Assembly: GCA_009599575.1 (NCBI GenBank)
Contig: VWND01000001.1
Span: forward strand, 1,364,001-1,428,000
DNA: 64,000 nt
Direction of reading: 5' to 3'
DNA from: Blumeriella jaapii
Lineage: Eukaryota > Ascomycota > Leotiomycetes > Helotiales > Drepanopezizaceae
Shown here: positions 12,051 through 20,948 of the stretch, one piece after another
Layout of the letters: every line of letters starts with the position of its first letter
How positions within the stretch are numbered: the stretch's first letter is position 1
The notes under the pieces: generated by a model
Seen by the model: only the letters and a program-made list of their open reading frames with translations
What the model was told of the DNA's origin: nothing
Databases searched by the model: none
Made by a program: the position numbers and the translations under genes

Positions 12051-12486
12051 ACCGTACCGTACCGGGACCGCACAGTACTGTACCTGTACCGTAGATTCCT
12101 ATGCAGTGCAGCACCGTGCTAGTTAGTACTTACAGTAGAAGCGGCTCTCCCGCCAAGGTAGTTCGCAAATGAAAGCATCAGCTTGTATGTACTGTACTGT
12201 ATGTACCGTACCGTACTGCACTGTACGGTGCAGTACATAGTAAGATGGGCTGTCAAAGCCCTCTTTTCGTCCCCACTTTCTGATGGGGCCAAGAGGGTGG
12301 TATCGACGCGAGATCTAGAGCACTTGGCTCAAGTCGTTGTTGACGGCAGCTGCAGCAAGGAAGGGGTCCGGGGTCCGGGGTGCATCCCCCAAACGCCGGC
12401 ACACGAAAAGTAAACAAAGTCCATAGGCGAGCGGTACGGTACCGTACGGTAGGTATGTACACAGACAGTAGGTATGTACAGTAGGT
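12051..12486. repeat. Cluster of GTAC-rich palindromic short repeats
   Basis: Three dense blocks (12051-12092, 12189-12236 and 12433-12486) are built from overlapping GTACC, GTACT and GTACGG units. The perfect 14-bp palindrome GTACGGTACCGTAC occupies 12434-12447. Related blocks occur elsewhere in the window (8.7, 18.6, 25.5-25.8, 40.26 and 61.2-61.5 kb). Origin unknown. Confidence 0.8.
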
Positions 12487-12800
12487 ATGGATGTATGGAC
12501 ACAGCTTGTCCTGTATTCGGGGCATCAGTCGACCAAGTCAGCAAGCAGCAGGAGAAAAGCACTGAAGAGACGGACGAGACCTGGTTTTCATCTACCGTAT
12601 GCTACCATTGGAGCTTCGAAAGAGAATCCTCCCAAGAAGCATGGCAGCACCAGACAAGGCCATGTTGTGCTCTGTCTGCATAGCTTGTATTTGTTAACCT
12701 CGCCCGAGCCGAGTCGAGGATCTGGGGTCCAAAGTAAACAGTGGGTTTGGCGTGGCGCACAGAACTGGCCGGGCAGCGTTGGCCTCGACGGCCTCGATTG

Positions 12801-12827
12801 TGCTGCTGCTGCTGCTGCTGCTGCTTC
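12801..12827. repeat. (CTG)n microsatellite
   Basis: About nine tandem CTG/TGC triplets in non-coding sequence. Confidence 0.85.
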
Positions 12828-13144
12828 TCGGGCCTGTCCGTCTGTCGAATGATCGATCCCTATTGTCTGATCACCTTCCGAGCCTTTTGACGTGCGGTCA
12901 AGTTTGTCAAGATTGCGGAGGTCGGTGCTGTGCCTGGCCGTCGACGCCCGACTCGGTTTATTTAGTCGTACACCAGCGACCTTAGGGAGCCTGCTATAGG
13001 CGCTCAACCTCACACTCTTTCCACTGTCTCCGGCCTGCCTGCTCGCCCTTTTCCCTTCGTCCTCGCCCGCCTCTCCTCCCTCCCCTCCCTCCTGCTGAGC
13101 AGAGTCGATGGTGACTGTAGGCAGCCAGCCCGCCATCATCACCA

Positions 13145-13918
13145 GTGTCGAAGGAAAAACAAAAACCAAAACACAACAAAAACACAACAAAAACACAACA
13201 AAAACACAACCCCCCCCCCAAAAATAACACAGGCCGCCCTCGGCATTGGGGTGCTAAGGCTCAGCAGAGACGTGCCATCCTTCCCACCACCGAGCTATCG
13301 ACGCCCTCCGCTTCCTCGGAGCTCAACCGGCTCGCACGCCCTCATCCAGTGCCAGTAGACTCTCCGAGCTATCTGCGGTCAGGTTCCTCGCCTTCTATCC
13401 TTCCAAGGCTGCGTCGACGCGCCCTCCTCGCCATCGCGGGCGACATCCTGGGACAGGCACCTCACGAAGAACCTTTTCATCCTTGCACCAACACGCCGAT
13501 CGGTCGTCGGCTTGTACGTCTATCACGTCGGCTCGAACATCCAACCGACAACACTCATTTTCTGTCCTCGTTCTTCCGCCTGGAGCCCGTCTCGTTGATC
13601 CTATCCCCAGGAGTAAGTCACATCAACCCGAACGCTCACGTCCTTCCCGGCTTCCTTCGATGGGAATTCGTCGACGCTAACTGCGGAGCAGAGCCTAACT
13701 GCCGTCACCCCTTGCGTCCGTCGTATCTGCCAGGCTATCTATCCACTTCCGCGTTTGAGTTCCTTGTCGAAAACTTTACAACCTGCTGAAGAACCTCGGG
13801 TCAATTCTGCGAATACCCTCTTCTTGCTCGCCGTCCGTCCGTCGCAGTCGTTCCTCTCGACCCCGATATCCCCGGTCTCGGACCCCTAGACGGCGGTCTT
13901 GGGAGCATAAAATCCAAG
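13145..13918 (+). other. Probable long 5' leader of the 1271-aa gene, with a leader intron
   Basis: Tandem AACACAACAAA units at 13160-13208 are followed by pyrimidine-rich sequence up to the ATG at 13919. A perfect GTAAGT donor at 13613, a GCTAAC branch at about 13676-13681 and a CAG ending at 13691 outline a 79-bp leader intron. Several upstream ATGs are present. Inferred from sequence only. Confidence 0.5.
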
Positions 13919-16900
13919 ATGAATCGTTTTCGGGCGAAGAAGAAGGCCAGAGACGCAGTGCCCGACGGGCCCCTGAGGGCTTCCACGGATTCAGAGGGAC
14001 CGCCGCCCGCTAGCAAGGCCCCGAAGACGTTTCGACTTGGGGGAAAGAAACCACAAGAACCAGAACCCAAACCAGAGATCGATCTTTCGACCGCGTTGCC
14101 TTCGTCGGATGACTTTCGGACAAGTTTGTTAATGAGTGGTCTCTCGGCACGGTTTTCCATGCTTCGCGAACAAGACGATCCCACGTCGAAAATTGGAAAA
14201 GCCAGCGACGACAGTGTCTTGTTTCCCAAACATCAATCGAGATTTAACGATTTCAACTTCTCCTCGCAAGGCCTCTCAGATATTGCGGAGGTTGCCTCCA
14301 TCAATGACTCGATACGACCCCCATTCGCATGCGGCAGGAAAGATTCCTTCGTTGGATCAGAGGAATATGCGTCAGATGCTGATTCGATGCATGGGAGTAT
14401 AATGAGCAGGGGGAAGCCTGGAGAAGGGAACAATTTGTTTGGAGGTCGGCAAAAGATCATGATGGGAAACAGGGCGTTGTACGACAACGATGTCAGTCAA
14501 TCGACGTTCCGAAAGATCCGCGAGCGGGAAAAGGAACACAAGGAGCAAGAGAGATTGCGGGAAGAGCTGGAGGCGGAATCTTCACGGCCCAGCTCACCAC
14601 CACTTTCCGGATACAATCGGAATAGAGAAACCTCATCCACGACGTCCTCTGCAGGACCGTCTACAACGAGAAGCTCCACAGCCGCAACCTCGTTCACGTC
14701 GCAACGAACGCCTTCGTTGAGCGGCAGCCAAGCTCCCATCACGCCTGCTATACCTAGCAACTCTGCTCCGGAGAAACCAGCAACCAAAACTCGACGGTTA
14801 TATGAGACTGGACTCGACAACCACTTGCACGAACAGCAGTTTTCTGCGATGAGCAGAATCGATTCGCTGACGAGACAACGCACCCTGGGTGCCAATACCC
14901 CACCTCGCGGACACTCACCAACACATGGCCAGGCCCCGGCAGACAAGTGGGAGCGGCCTCTCAATAGGAAACAGAGCCTCACAAGTTTTCACACCATGAG
15001 CCCCCCACTGTCTGGTGCTGCACTGGGCAAATTTGACTTTGGAGTCCGCAAAAACAGCAACGCTGATACAAGGCCGTACGGATTTGCTGCGCCTCCACTC
15101 AGTCCTCCTATGACGGAGTTCGATGAGCAGGGAGTCCTGTCGGTCGAGCCAAACGACAAGGGGAAAGCCACAGCGTCGGGTGCCTTCTCGAGACCAGCTC
15201 CATTTGATGACCTCAAGTACTCCGAAAGACAACTTCAAATGCAACATGGCCGAGCGACATCACCTCCAAGAAAGAACTCGCTTCCTCAAACCTTTGTCTT
15301 CCGGCAACAAGAACAACAGCAGGCAGAGAACAGGACTCGAGCAGAGCCCAGCTATGCGTATGCCACTGGAAGATCCAGGTCCAACTCATCGGCGCAAGGA
15401 GCATTGATTTCTCACGATCACAACCGGGAGTCGCCAACGAACGAGCCCTCGCTCTCTGAATATCAAACAGACAACTCAGCAACTTCCTTGGCATCTCCCC
15501 GTGACATGGAAACGGATCATCATTCGAGACCCACCCACCACCCTGAACCACTGGATTTGTCTAGAACCTTTCGTCAGGATCAAGGGACTAGAATCGAACG
15601 CCCTGATGAGTCTCAACATCCTGCAAACCGGCAGCAAAGCAATGATGGCGCTGCGGACTCTAGCTCTGCATTCTCCAGTGATCTACAGTCGGAGACTGCG
15701 CATGCAACCCAATCAACACAACAACCTGCCGAGTCACCCCTTTTTCCCGAAACAGGCTTGAGTGGTTTAGTCCGCTCGCATTTGAGGTCTGATAGTAATA
15801 CTTCGTTTGCATACGACGGTAGGGAGCCTTTGCCGCACAATGAGTACAGGGCGGGGAATCTTTCATGGGAAAATGAGCACTGGGACCAAGATTTCAATCA
15901 GCCACCACCTTTTTCTACGCGTTCGCCAAGCCTTGAAAGAGCCGGCAAAGCCTCCTGGGGAAGAGAAATGCAGAGCCACCACACTCGGGATGGAAGCTCG
16001 GAGACGCAGAAGGAAGCAGAGGAGTTTGCGAACGAACTTGCTTCGCGGAAACGTCGAGTTCAAGAAAAGATGCAAAGCTTCCATGAGGGCGAAAGTCGAT
16101 CGACAAGTCCCATGCCACCGCATCCTACAGACTTCCCCAAGGAAGCCCATCAAGCTAAGAACAATGCGTTGGGGCTTTTGAAAACGAAAACAAGCATAGG
16201 GTCTTTGGTCGGCAGATCGAAGGACGTAGGCTCGTTCAAGCCTATGAAAATGCTAGGTCTTGGCAACACATCCAATATTCATGAATCGACGTCTTCAAGA
16301 AAGCCTCGCTTCGAAAACAGCCCGTCAAGCCACGATAGGGAAGAGTGGGAGCCGGCCCGTGGCCCTGATTCGGCAGCGCTCCAAGCCGGAGCGTTCCGGG
16401 AAGCACGGAGAGCGGCTCAACGCGATCGGGAACGGGCAATGGCTACGAGACATCAACAAAGGTCAGCCCTAGAAGGTGACCAGCAATGGCCAGGCCATCG
16501 AAACGAGATGGAGAGATCGAGGTTGCCATACCAACGAAAGGACAATTCATGGGTCGATAACACAAAGATGAACAACCCTCACATGGAGAACCCACGAGCG
16601 GAAAACTCTCGTTCGAACAATCCAATGGGAGATCCACGGATGGACCATCGATACCGTCATCAGGAACAGGGCGGGAGAGTTGCCCCTCACATGAAACCTC
16701 GACATCGTACTCCCAGCCGAGAGAGGAAACACCCCCCAGTGGCGTACAACCATCGAAACGGTAACTATACTCAAGAGAATGGGGACAGTAATGGCACGAG
16801 CTATTCCGGATCGCGACCCCCATCTAATGCTCCATCGAATACTTCTCGAGATAGATCCGAATCCGACACCTCTGGCGGGTACACCAGGGGCCCAAATGGC

Positions 16901-17734
16901 TCATACAGAGATGATTTGTCAAATGCCATGACCCAAAGCACTAGCCAAGGTGATTCTGAGGATCGGGGATTTCATCCTTCAACACGTATCGTTACCACAG
17001 CCCCCAATGCTACTGGCGCGGGATTTTCCGCGTCGCGCTCGCCCTTGCCATCTTCAAAAGCAGATACCAACCGCCCTCGAAGTAATAGCAAGCCAATATC
17101 TTCGGGGTACTTGGAGGATTCATCTCTGCAGAAGACTACGGAAGGTTTTGAGATTGGTTCTTTTCGGAGGCCGTCCCCCCCGGCACCTTTTGTCCTACAT
17201 GCCACCCCAGCTCTAGTGCAGCCTTCACCGTCTCTATCAGGAACAAGCACACCGTCATCTCAGGGGTCTCAAGGTCTGCCAGGAACCTTGATGCACAAGA
17301 AGTCGATTTACAAATCAGACATTTCCGAGCCAAAGTTCCTCTCGTCAACATCAAATATGTCAGCGGCCAACATGCCTCCTCTTCAGAATGGGACCGAGCT
17401 CAATGTACCCCCTATTCCTCCCGTCAATCCTAAACGTCGTCAAACTCGCAATATTTTCGGAGAGTTCAGAGGGAGAAGGGACGACGACGAGATTCATTCA
17501 ATGCCCGCCGCTGCCCATTCTACGGAAGAGATGTCTAATTTCTCTGCCGACGAGGGCGACTCAAAGGCAAAGCCAACGATCCGTACGAAACTTCGCAAGA
17601 GCATCAGTGAAAAGGGAAGCCTCAACACTCGCGCTCGACAAGTTGCCAACGCTCCCCCGAGTCCGGCTTTGCCAACAGCGTTCTCGCATGGCCCAAGCCC
17701 TTCTACCCGCCCCTGTGAGGGCGCCATGTTTTAG
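13919..17734 (+). CDS. Conserved Pezizomycotina protein, 1271 aa, mostly disordered; function unknown
   Basis: A single open exon of 1271 residues. I know no domain in it. The N-terminal ~130 residues look most constrained: a basic start (MNRFRAKKKARDA), then DDFRTSLLMSGLSARFSMLR and DDPTSKIGKASDDSVLFPK, which I recall from related ascomycete proteins. Next comes a charged coiled-coil patch (about 195-215, REREKEHKEQERLREELE). The rest is Ser/Pro/Gln/Asn-rich low complexity, with an Arg/Asn/Met-rich stretch around residues 865-910 (PHMENPRAENSR) and a basic tail. The composition suggests a scaffold or regulatory protein. Upstream lies a long leader with a likely intron. That it is a real gene is firm; its role is unknown. 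Confidence 0.85.
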   Translation: MNRFRAKKKARDAVPDGPLRASTDSEGPPPASKAPKTFRLGGKKPQEPEPKPEIDLSTALPSSDDFRTSLLMSGLSARFSMLREQDDPTSKIGKASDDSVLFPKHQSRFNDFNFSSQGLSDIAEVASINDSIRPPFACGRKDSFVGSEEYASDADSMHGSIMSRGKPGEGNNLFGGRQKIMMGNRALYDNDVSQSTFRKIREREKEHKEQERLREELEAESSRPSSPPLSGYNRNRETSSTTSSAGPSTTRSSTAATSFTSQRTPSLSGSQAPITPAIPSNSAPEKPATKTRRLYETGLDNHLHEQQFSAMSRIDSLTRQRTLGANTPPRGHSPTHGQAPADKWERPLNRKQSLTSFHTMSPPLSGAALGKFDFGVRKNSNADTRPYGFAAPPLSPPMTEFDEQGVLSVEPNDKGKATASGAFSRPAPFDDLKYSERQLQMQHGRATSPPRKNSLPQTFVFRQQEQQQAENRTRAEPSYAYATGRSRSNSSAQGALISHDHNRESPTNEPSLSEYQTDNSATSLASPRDMETDHHSRPTHHPEPLDLSRTFRQDQGTRIERPDESQHPANRQQSNDGAADSSSAFSSDLQSETAHATQSTQQPAESPLFPETGLSGLVRSHLRSDSNTSFAYDGREPLPHNEYRAGNLSWENEHWDQDFNQPPPFSTRSPSLERAGKASWGREMQSHHTRDGSSETQKEAEEFANELASRKRRVQEKMQSFHEGESRSTSPMPPHPTDFPKEAHQAKNNALGLLKTKTSIGSLVGRSKDVGSFKPMKMLGLGNTSNIHESTSSRKPRFENSPSSHDREEWEPARGPDSAALQAGAFREARRAAQRDRERAMATRHQQRSALEGDQQWPGHRNEMERSRLPYQRKDNSWVDNTKMNNPHMENPRAENSRSNNPMGDPRMDHRYRHQEQGGRVAPHMKPRHRTPSRERKHPPVAYNHRNGNYTQENGDSNGTSYSGSRPPSNAPSNTSRDRSESDTSGGYTRGPNGSYRDDLSNAMTQSTSQGDSEDRGFHPSTRIVTTAPNATGAGFSASRSPLPSSKADTNRPRSNSKPISSGYLEDSSLQKTTEGFEIGSFRRPSPPAPFVLHATPALVQPSPSLSGTSTPSSQGSQGLPGTLMHKKSIYKSDISEPKFLSSTSNMSAANMPPLQNGTELNVPPIPPVNPKRRQTRNIFGEFRGRRDDDEIHSMPAAAHSTEEMSNFSADEGDSKAKPTIRTKLRKSISEKGSLNTRARQVANAPPSPALPTAFSHGPSPSTRPCEGAMF

Positions 17735-19428
17735 TTTCTTTGCTTCTTTCTCGAGAAAATGTTTGCTCAAATACTCATATACCCATTGCCATGTTTGTAA
17801 CGTACCGCGTTGCGTTGCTTCGTGAGCCTCTAGATAATGTTGACATGAAATAGCTATAAAAATTCAATGTTTCTCAAATATATTTTTTGCCTTTTTAAAT
17901 GCAAATGTGTGCGTTTTCGTCGAAGAAAGTAAAAGACGAGCGAAGGATGCTGGGTGACTTGAGACTTACTTTCAAACTTCAGGTGTATATATTCATGTGT
18001 GTGTCTCGTCCCGCGGTCCGGCGTGGGATTAGTATTTGAACTCAGGGTCAACCCCGCACTGGTCGGATGTGGAACTCATTACGTGCAGGTAGATATGGCA
18101 TTCGAAAAGTAGCAAACGCGAACAAGTTTAATTGAAATGTAGTGGCCTGTATCAGGGCACTCAGTTGGATCATTGGAGCTGCTGGTTTCTGATGCGGCTA
18201 CCAAAGGGCTGGGCAAGGCTGAGAGCGGAGCAAGGTATTTTGAAGTAACTCTGGACGGATCGCTCGGGTAACTGGAGATGTATTATGAAAGCTTGTGGTG
18301 GATAGGGAGAGACTTGTACGATGGAAATCCAAACGAACGATTCATGTGAAATATCACTGGCCTCTAGTTCTCGCTCTCGAAGTATCGGCATGGATTGGAC
18401 TCGAACACGAGGATGACGCCGAATCAACGACCGAGAAATTCACTTGCGTTGCTCGGGGCGTTGAGGAAGACGTCTCGATCTGTTCCCCTTGGAACCCTTG
18501 GAAAGGGGCTCCTGCGATGGGAAATGCAGGAGGAATAGGATGGACGAGGTTGGTGGTTTTGCTCGATTGTGGCGATTGGTTTAGGTAGTTGCGTTGAGGT
18601 ACTGTACTGTACCTTCGTAAGCGTGGTTGGTCGTCAACGTTCAGAGCGTTCATTTGACCAGCACTACGTTTCTCACTTGAGGAAATGGTACTGGAAGTCA
18701 AACTGTCAAGTTGAAAGTCAGCAAACACCGCGGAGCAGGGCAAAATATCATTGTCGTATTTCACGTATATGACAGGCTTTGTTTTGCATATTGATAGAAT
18801 ATGTATGGTCTAGACGCCTAAGGGCAGAGTCGCTACTGAGAAAGAACGTTGCTCCTGGTCAGCACGATGTGTCGTCCAAATTCGCACCCTTGCCCTACTC
18901 GCATTCCTTCCCCGAGCGTTTGGCTGAACCTCTCTCTGTGTTTGCACCGGATCTACGTATCCACTAACCGCAAGCGATATGATCGAGACCGACCCAAAAA
19001 CGCAAGGCAGGCGAAGATGTCGATGTTTGGGTCGGAGAAACTAGCTACAATGAGCTGGATGTCGAGATTGCCCCGAAGAGGAGAATTGGTAGCAAGAAGG
19101 AAAAGGAGAAGGAGGGGAGAGAGAGAGAGGAAGAGGAGAAGAGAAGCTGGTGGTGACAAAAGCCAGCAGGACATGCAGTTCAAATATACAATCCTAAGTG
19201 CCAGACTGCTGCCGATTCTTTTTGAATTACAACGCTTTCACCGGCCACGGGATTCAATCCGAAGGTGGATCTCCTTAGGCAAGGAGGTGGTTTACCAGAA
19301 TTAAGCAAAATTGGTAGTCCTGGTCTCTTGAGTCCCCGCTCCGGATAACCTTCGGCTACTCGCTTATATGGGTTCACTTGAATCGAACATATTTTTTATC
19401 GCCATCATCTGAGTCATCAAATGACACT
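17735..19428. other. Intergenic, no gene recognised
   Basis: 1.7 kb after the 1271-aa gene, up to the tRNA-Glu. A short GTACTGTACTGTACC block lies at about 18599-18613 and a purine-rich GGAGAGAGAGAGAGG tract near 19115-19135. A 136-codon open frame on the minus strand (18354-18764) has no recognisable features. Confidence 0.4.
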
Positions 19429-19578
19429 TCCGCTATGGTGGTAAGTGCACTTCACACCTTTCGCTACAGATCTTGCACTAACAGGGTCCCCAGTAACGGT
19501 CAGCATACTGCCTTTTCATAAACCGTCCTGTACGGCATGATATCGGCGGAGACCGGGGTTCGATTCCCCGTAGCGGAG
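19429..19578 (+). tRNA. tRNA-Glu(UUC) interrupted twice: 53-bp spliceosomal-type insert in the D arm plus 25-bp anticodon intron
   Basis: Segments 19429-19440, 19494-19518 and 19544-19578 join into a regular 72-nt tRNA. The acceptor arm pairs TCCGCTA with TAGCGGA; the anticodon arm is CTGCC-TTTTCAC-GGCGG with anticodon TTC (19515-19517); the T arm is CGGGG-TTCGATT-CCCCG. The 25-bp insert (19519-19543) follows position 37, the normal tRNA intron site. The other insert (19441-19493) splits the D stem after position 12, inside the A box. It begins GTAAGT, has CACTAAC at 19476-19482 and ends CCCCAG, like a spliceosomal intron. The B box GGTTCGATTCC is intact and a T7 terminator follows. It could be a live gene spliced twice or a pseudogene; the perfect arms favour a live gene. 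Confidence 0.85.
19441..19493 (+). other. Spliceosomal-like intron inside the tRNA-Glu D arm
   Basis: 53 bp with a perfect GTAAGT donor, a CTAAC branch site whose A (19481) is 12 nt before the terminal AG, and a C-rich run before the acceptor. This matches the mRNA introns of neighbouring genes. Removing exactly these bases restores the D arm and A box. Confidence 0.75.
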
Positions 19579-19583
19579 AATAA

Positions 19584-19590
19584 TTTTTTT
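19584..19590 (+). terminator. Pol III terminator of tRNA-Glu
   Basis: Seven T starting 6 nt past the discriminator base, supporting transcription of the interrupted tRNA gene. Confidence 0.8.
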
Positions 19591-20948
19591 CTTTATCACT
19601 ATTTTCTTTTTTCTTTCTTTATTCTTTCCAGATAAAAAAGTTACACACTTTTTAGCACGTGCGATCTTGAATTTGTCTTAAGCTGTGTAATTCTTAAATT
19701 GTTTTTAAATAAAAATTTAAACCATATCCTACAACTCGTGCGCTTTTGTTTTTGCTTCATTCAGGCCGTCACGTCAGGCCTTTTTTCTTCAAATGGGTTT
19801 CGCACTTTCACAGCAGCTCATGTGCCTTTGTTTTCGCCTCAGGCCGTCAGTCCCTACATCCCCCCCCTTATGCCAAGAAGAAAAATGGGGGCCCACAGCC
19901 CCGGGAATAAATGCGACTGGTATTAACCAGATTTGAGATGTCAAAACTAAAACTGTTCGGTGATTCGCATAAAAAATCCTCTAGCTTGATACGGATTCAA
20001 TTGACGTATCCTACATACGTCTCATTCACCGTCTGTGCATAAACTTGCCCATCGGCTTCTACGTATATGATTAGTTTACATGTTGCCTTATTGGATTCAA
20101 TAGAAATAGCTAACGCTATGTACTTTCGTGATGATGTTGTAACTAGCTCGATTTTGCTTACCTCAAACCCTAGAGATGCAATTCATCCCTTGATCGGGGA
20201 TAGAAGACCACCCTTTTCAGGCCCATTTACACCCTCCGACAAACACTTTTCGTCGACTATGGCATTGCATTTCTAAGTCCCAGCTCTACGTAACAGGAAA
20301 GCGGAAACAGACACTAGGATTTCCATCAGTAAGAAAGAAACATTGAACTTCGACTTGTCCGTGAATAGGATGCATATCCACTTGCGACTCAGTGGGCATT
20401 CGCTGGTATTTCTAACGTCCTTCTCAGAAACAAGCAAGCTGTCCGCCCACGCCCAGATTGTTGTGCTTTCCCATACCTTAAATGATACAACATTTGGCGC
20501 GTATGATAGCTTAGGAGCCCGAAGTATCTGCGCAATGTCATACAGTAGCTTTAGCAATTTCCGACTAACAATTCCGATAGCGTTTGATATCAACTCCGAA
20601 GCCAAGGGTGAGCGTGGGTAAGGTGAGTAACGCCGCTGTTGCACGCGATACCCAAAACAGATTAGCGCCTGAAGCTTTTCGCGGGGATGAGATAATTTGT
20701 AGCCTCCTCCCCCAGCCGACTTTGTTTCTCCTCCTCGACAAGGCCCGCACATTTGGACCATCGTGCTTTGCTCTGCACATCGACTCCCCAGAGGAATACA
20801 TGTCCAGCTTCTTGGTCGATGTTCATCTTGGGGACGTCTCAAAGTCAAAGTCACAGTAATACAGTCAAAGTGACCGTGTACTGCTACCAAACCTCCTTCC
20901 CTCACAATCCCTTCTATCTTGTTGTTTCCGACAGTCCAATCACCAATT
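19591..20948. other. Intergenic, AT-rich left half, no gene recognised
   Basis: 19600-20280 is AT-rich and repeats the phrase CAGGCCGTCA (about 19763 and 19840), possibly an old decayed insert. The right half is the upstream region of the 731-aa gene. A 232-codon minus-strand frame (20273-20971) overlaps that gene's start and is not convincing. Confidence 0.4.

Larger units (their letters stand above)
10011..13144. other. Gene-poor region with GTAC-rich arrays
   Basis: No supportable gene. The left part (to about 10450) is AT-rich and may be the rest of the transposon. From 12040 to 12490 there are dense GTACC/GTACT repeats. A (CTG)n tract lies at about 12801-12827. Open frames here show no conserved domain. 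Confidence 0.45.

Noticed and set aside
12588..13196. 202-codon minus-strand frame with hydrophobic start and Ala run
   Set aside because: The Ala run is the CTG microsatellite and the rest is translated leader sequence; no conserved feature.
18354..18764. 136-codon minus-strand frame
   Set aside because: Ser/Thr-rich with no motif, no clear start context, and it spans a GTACTGTAC block.
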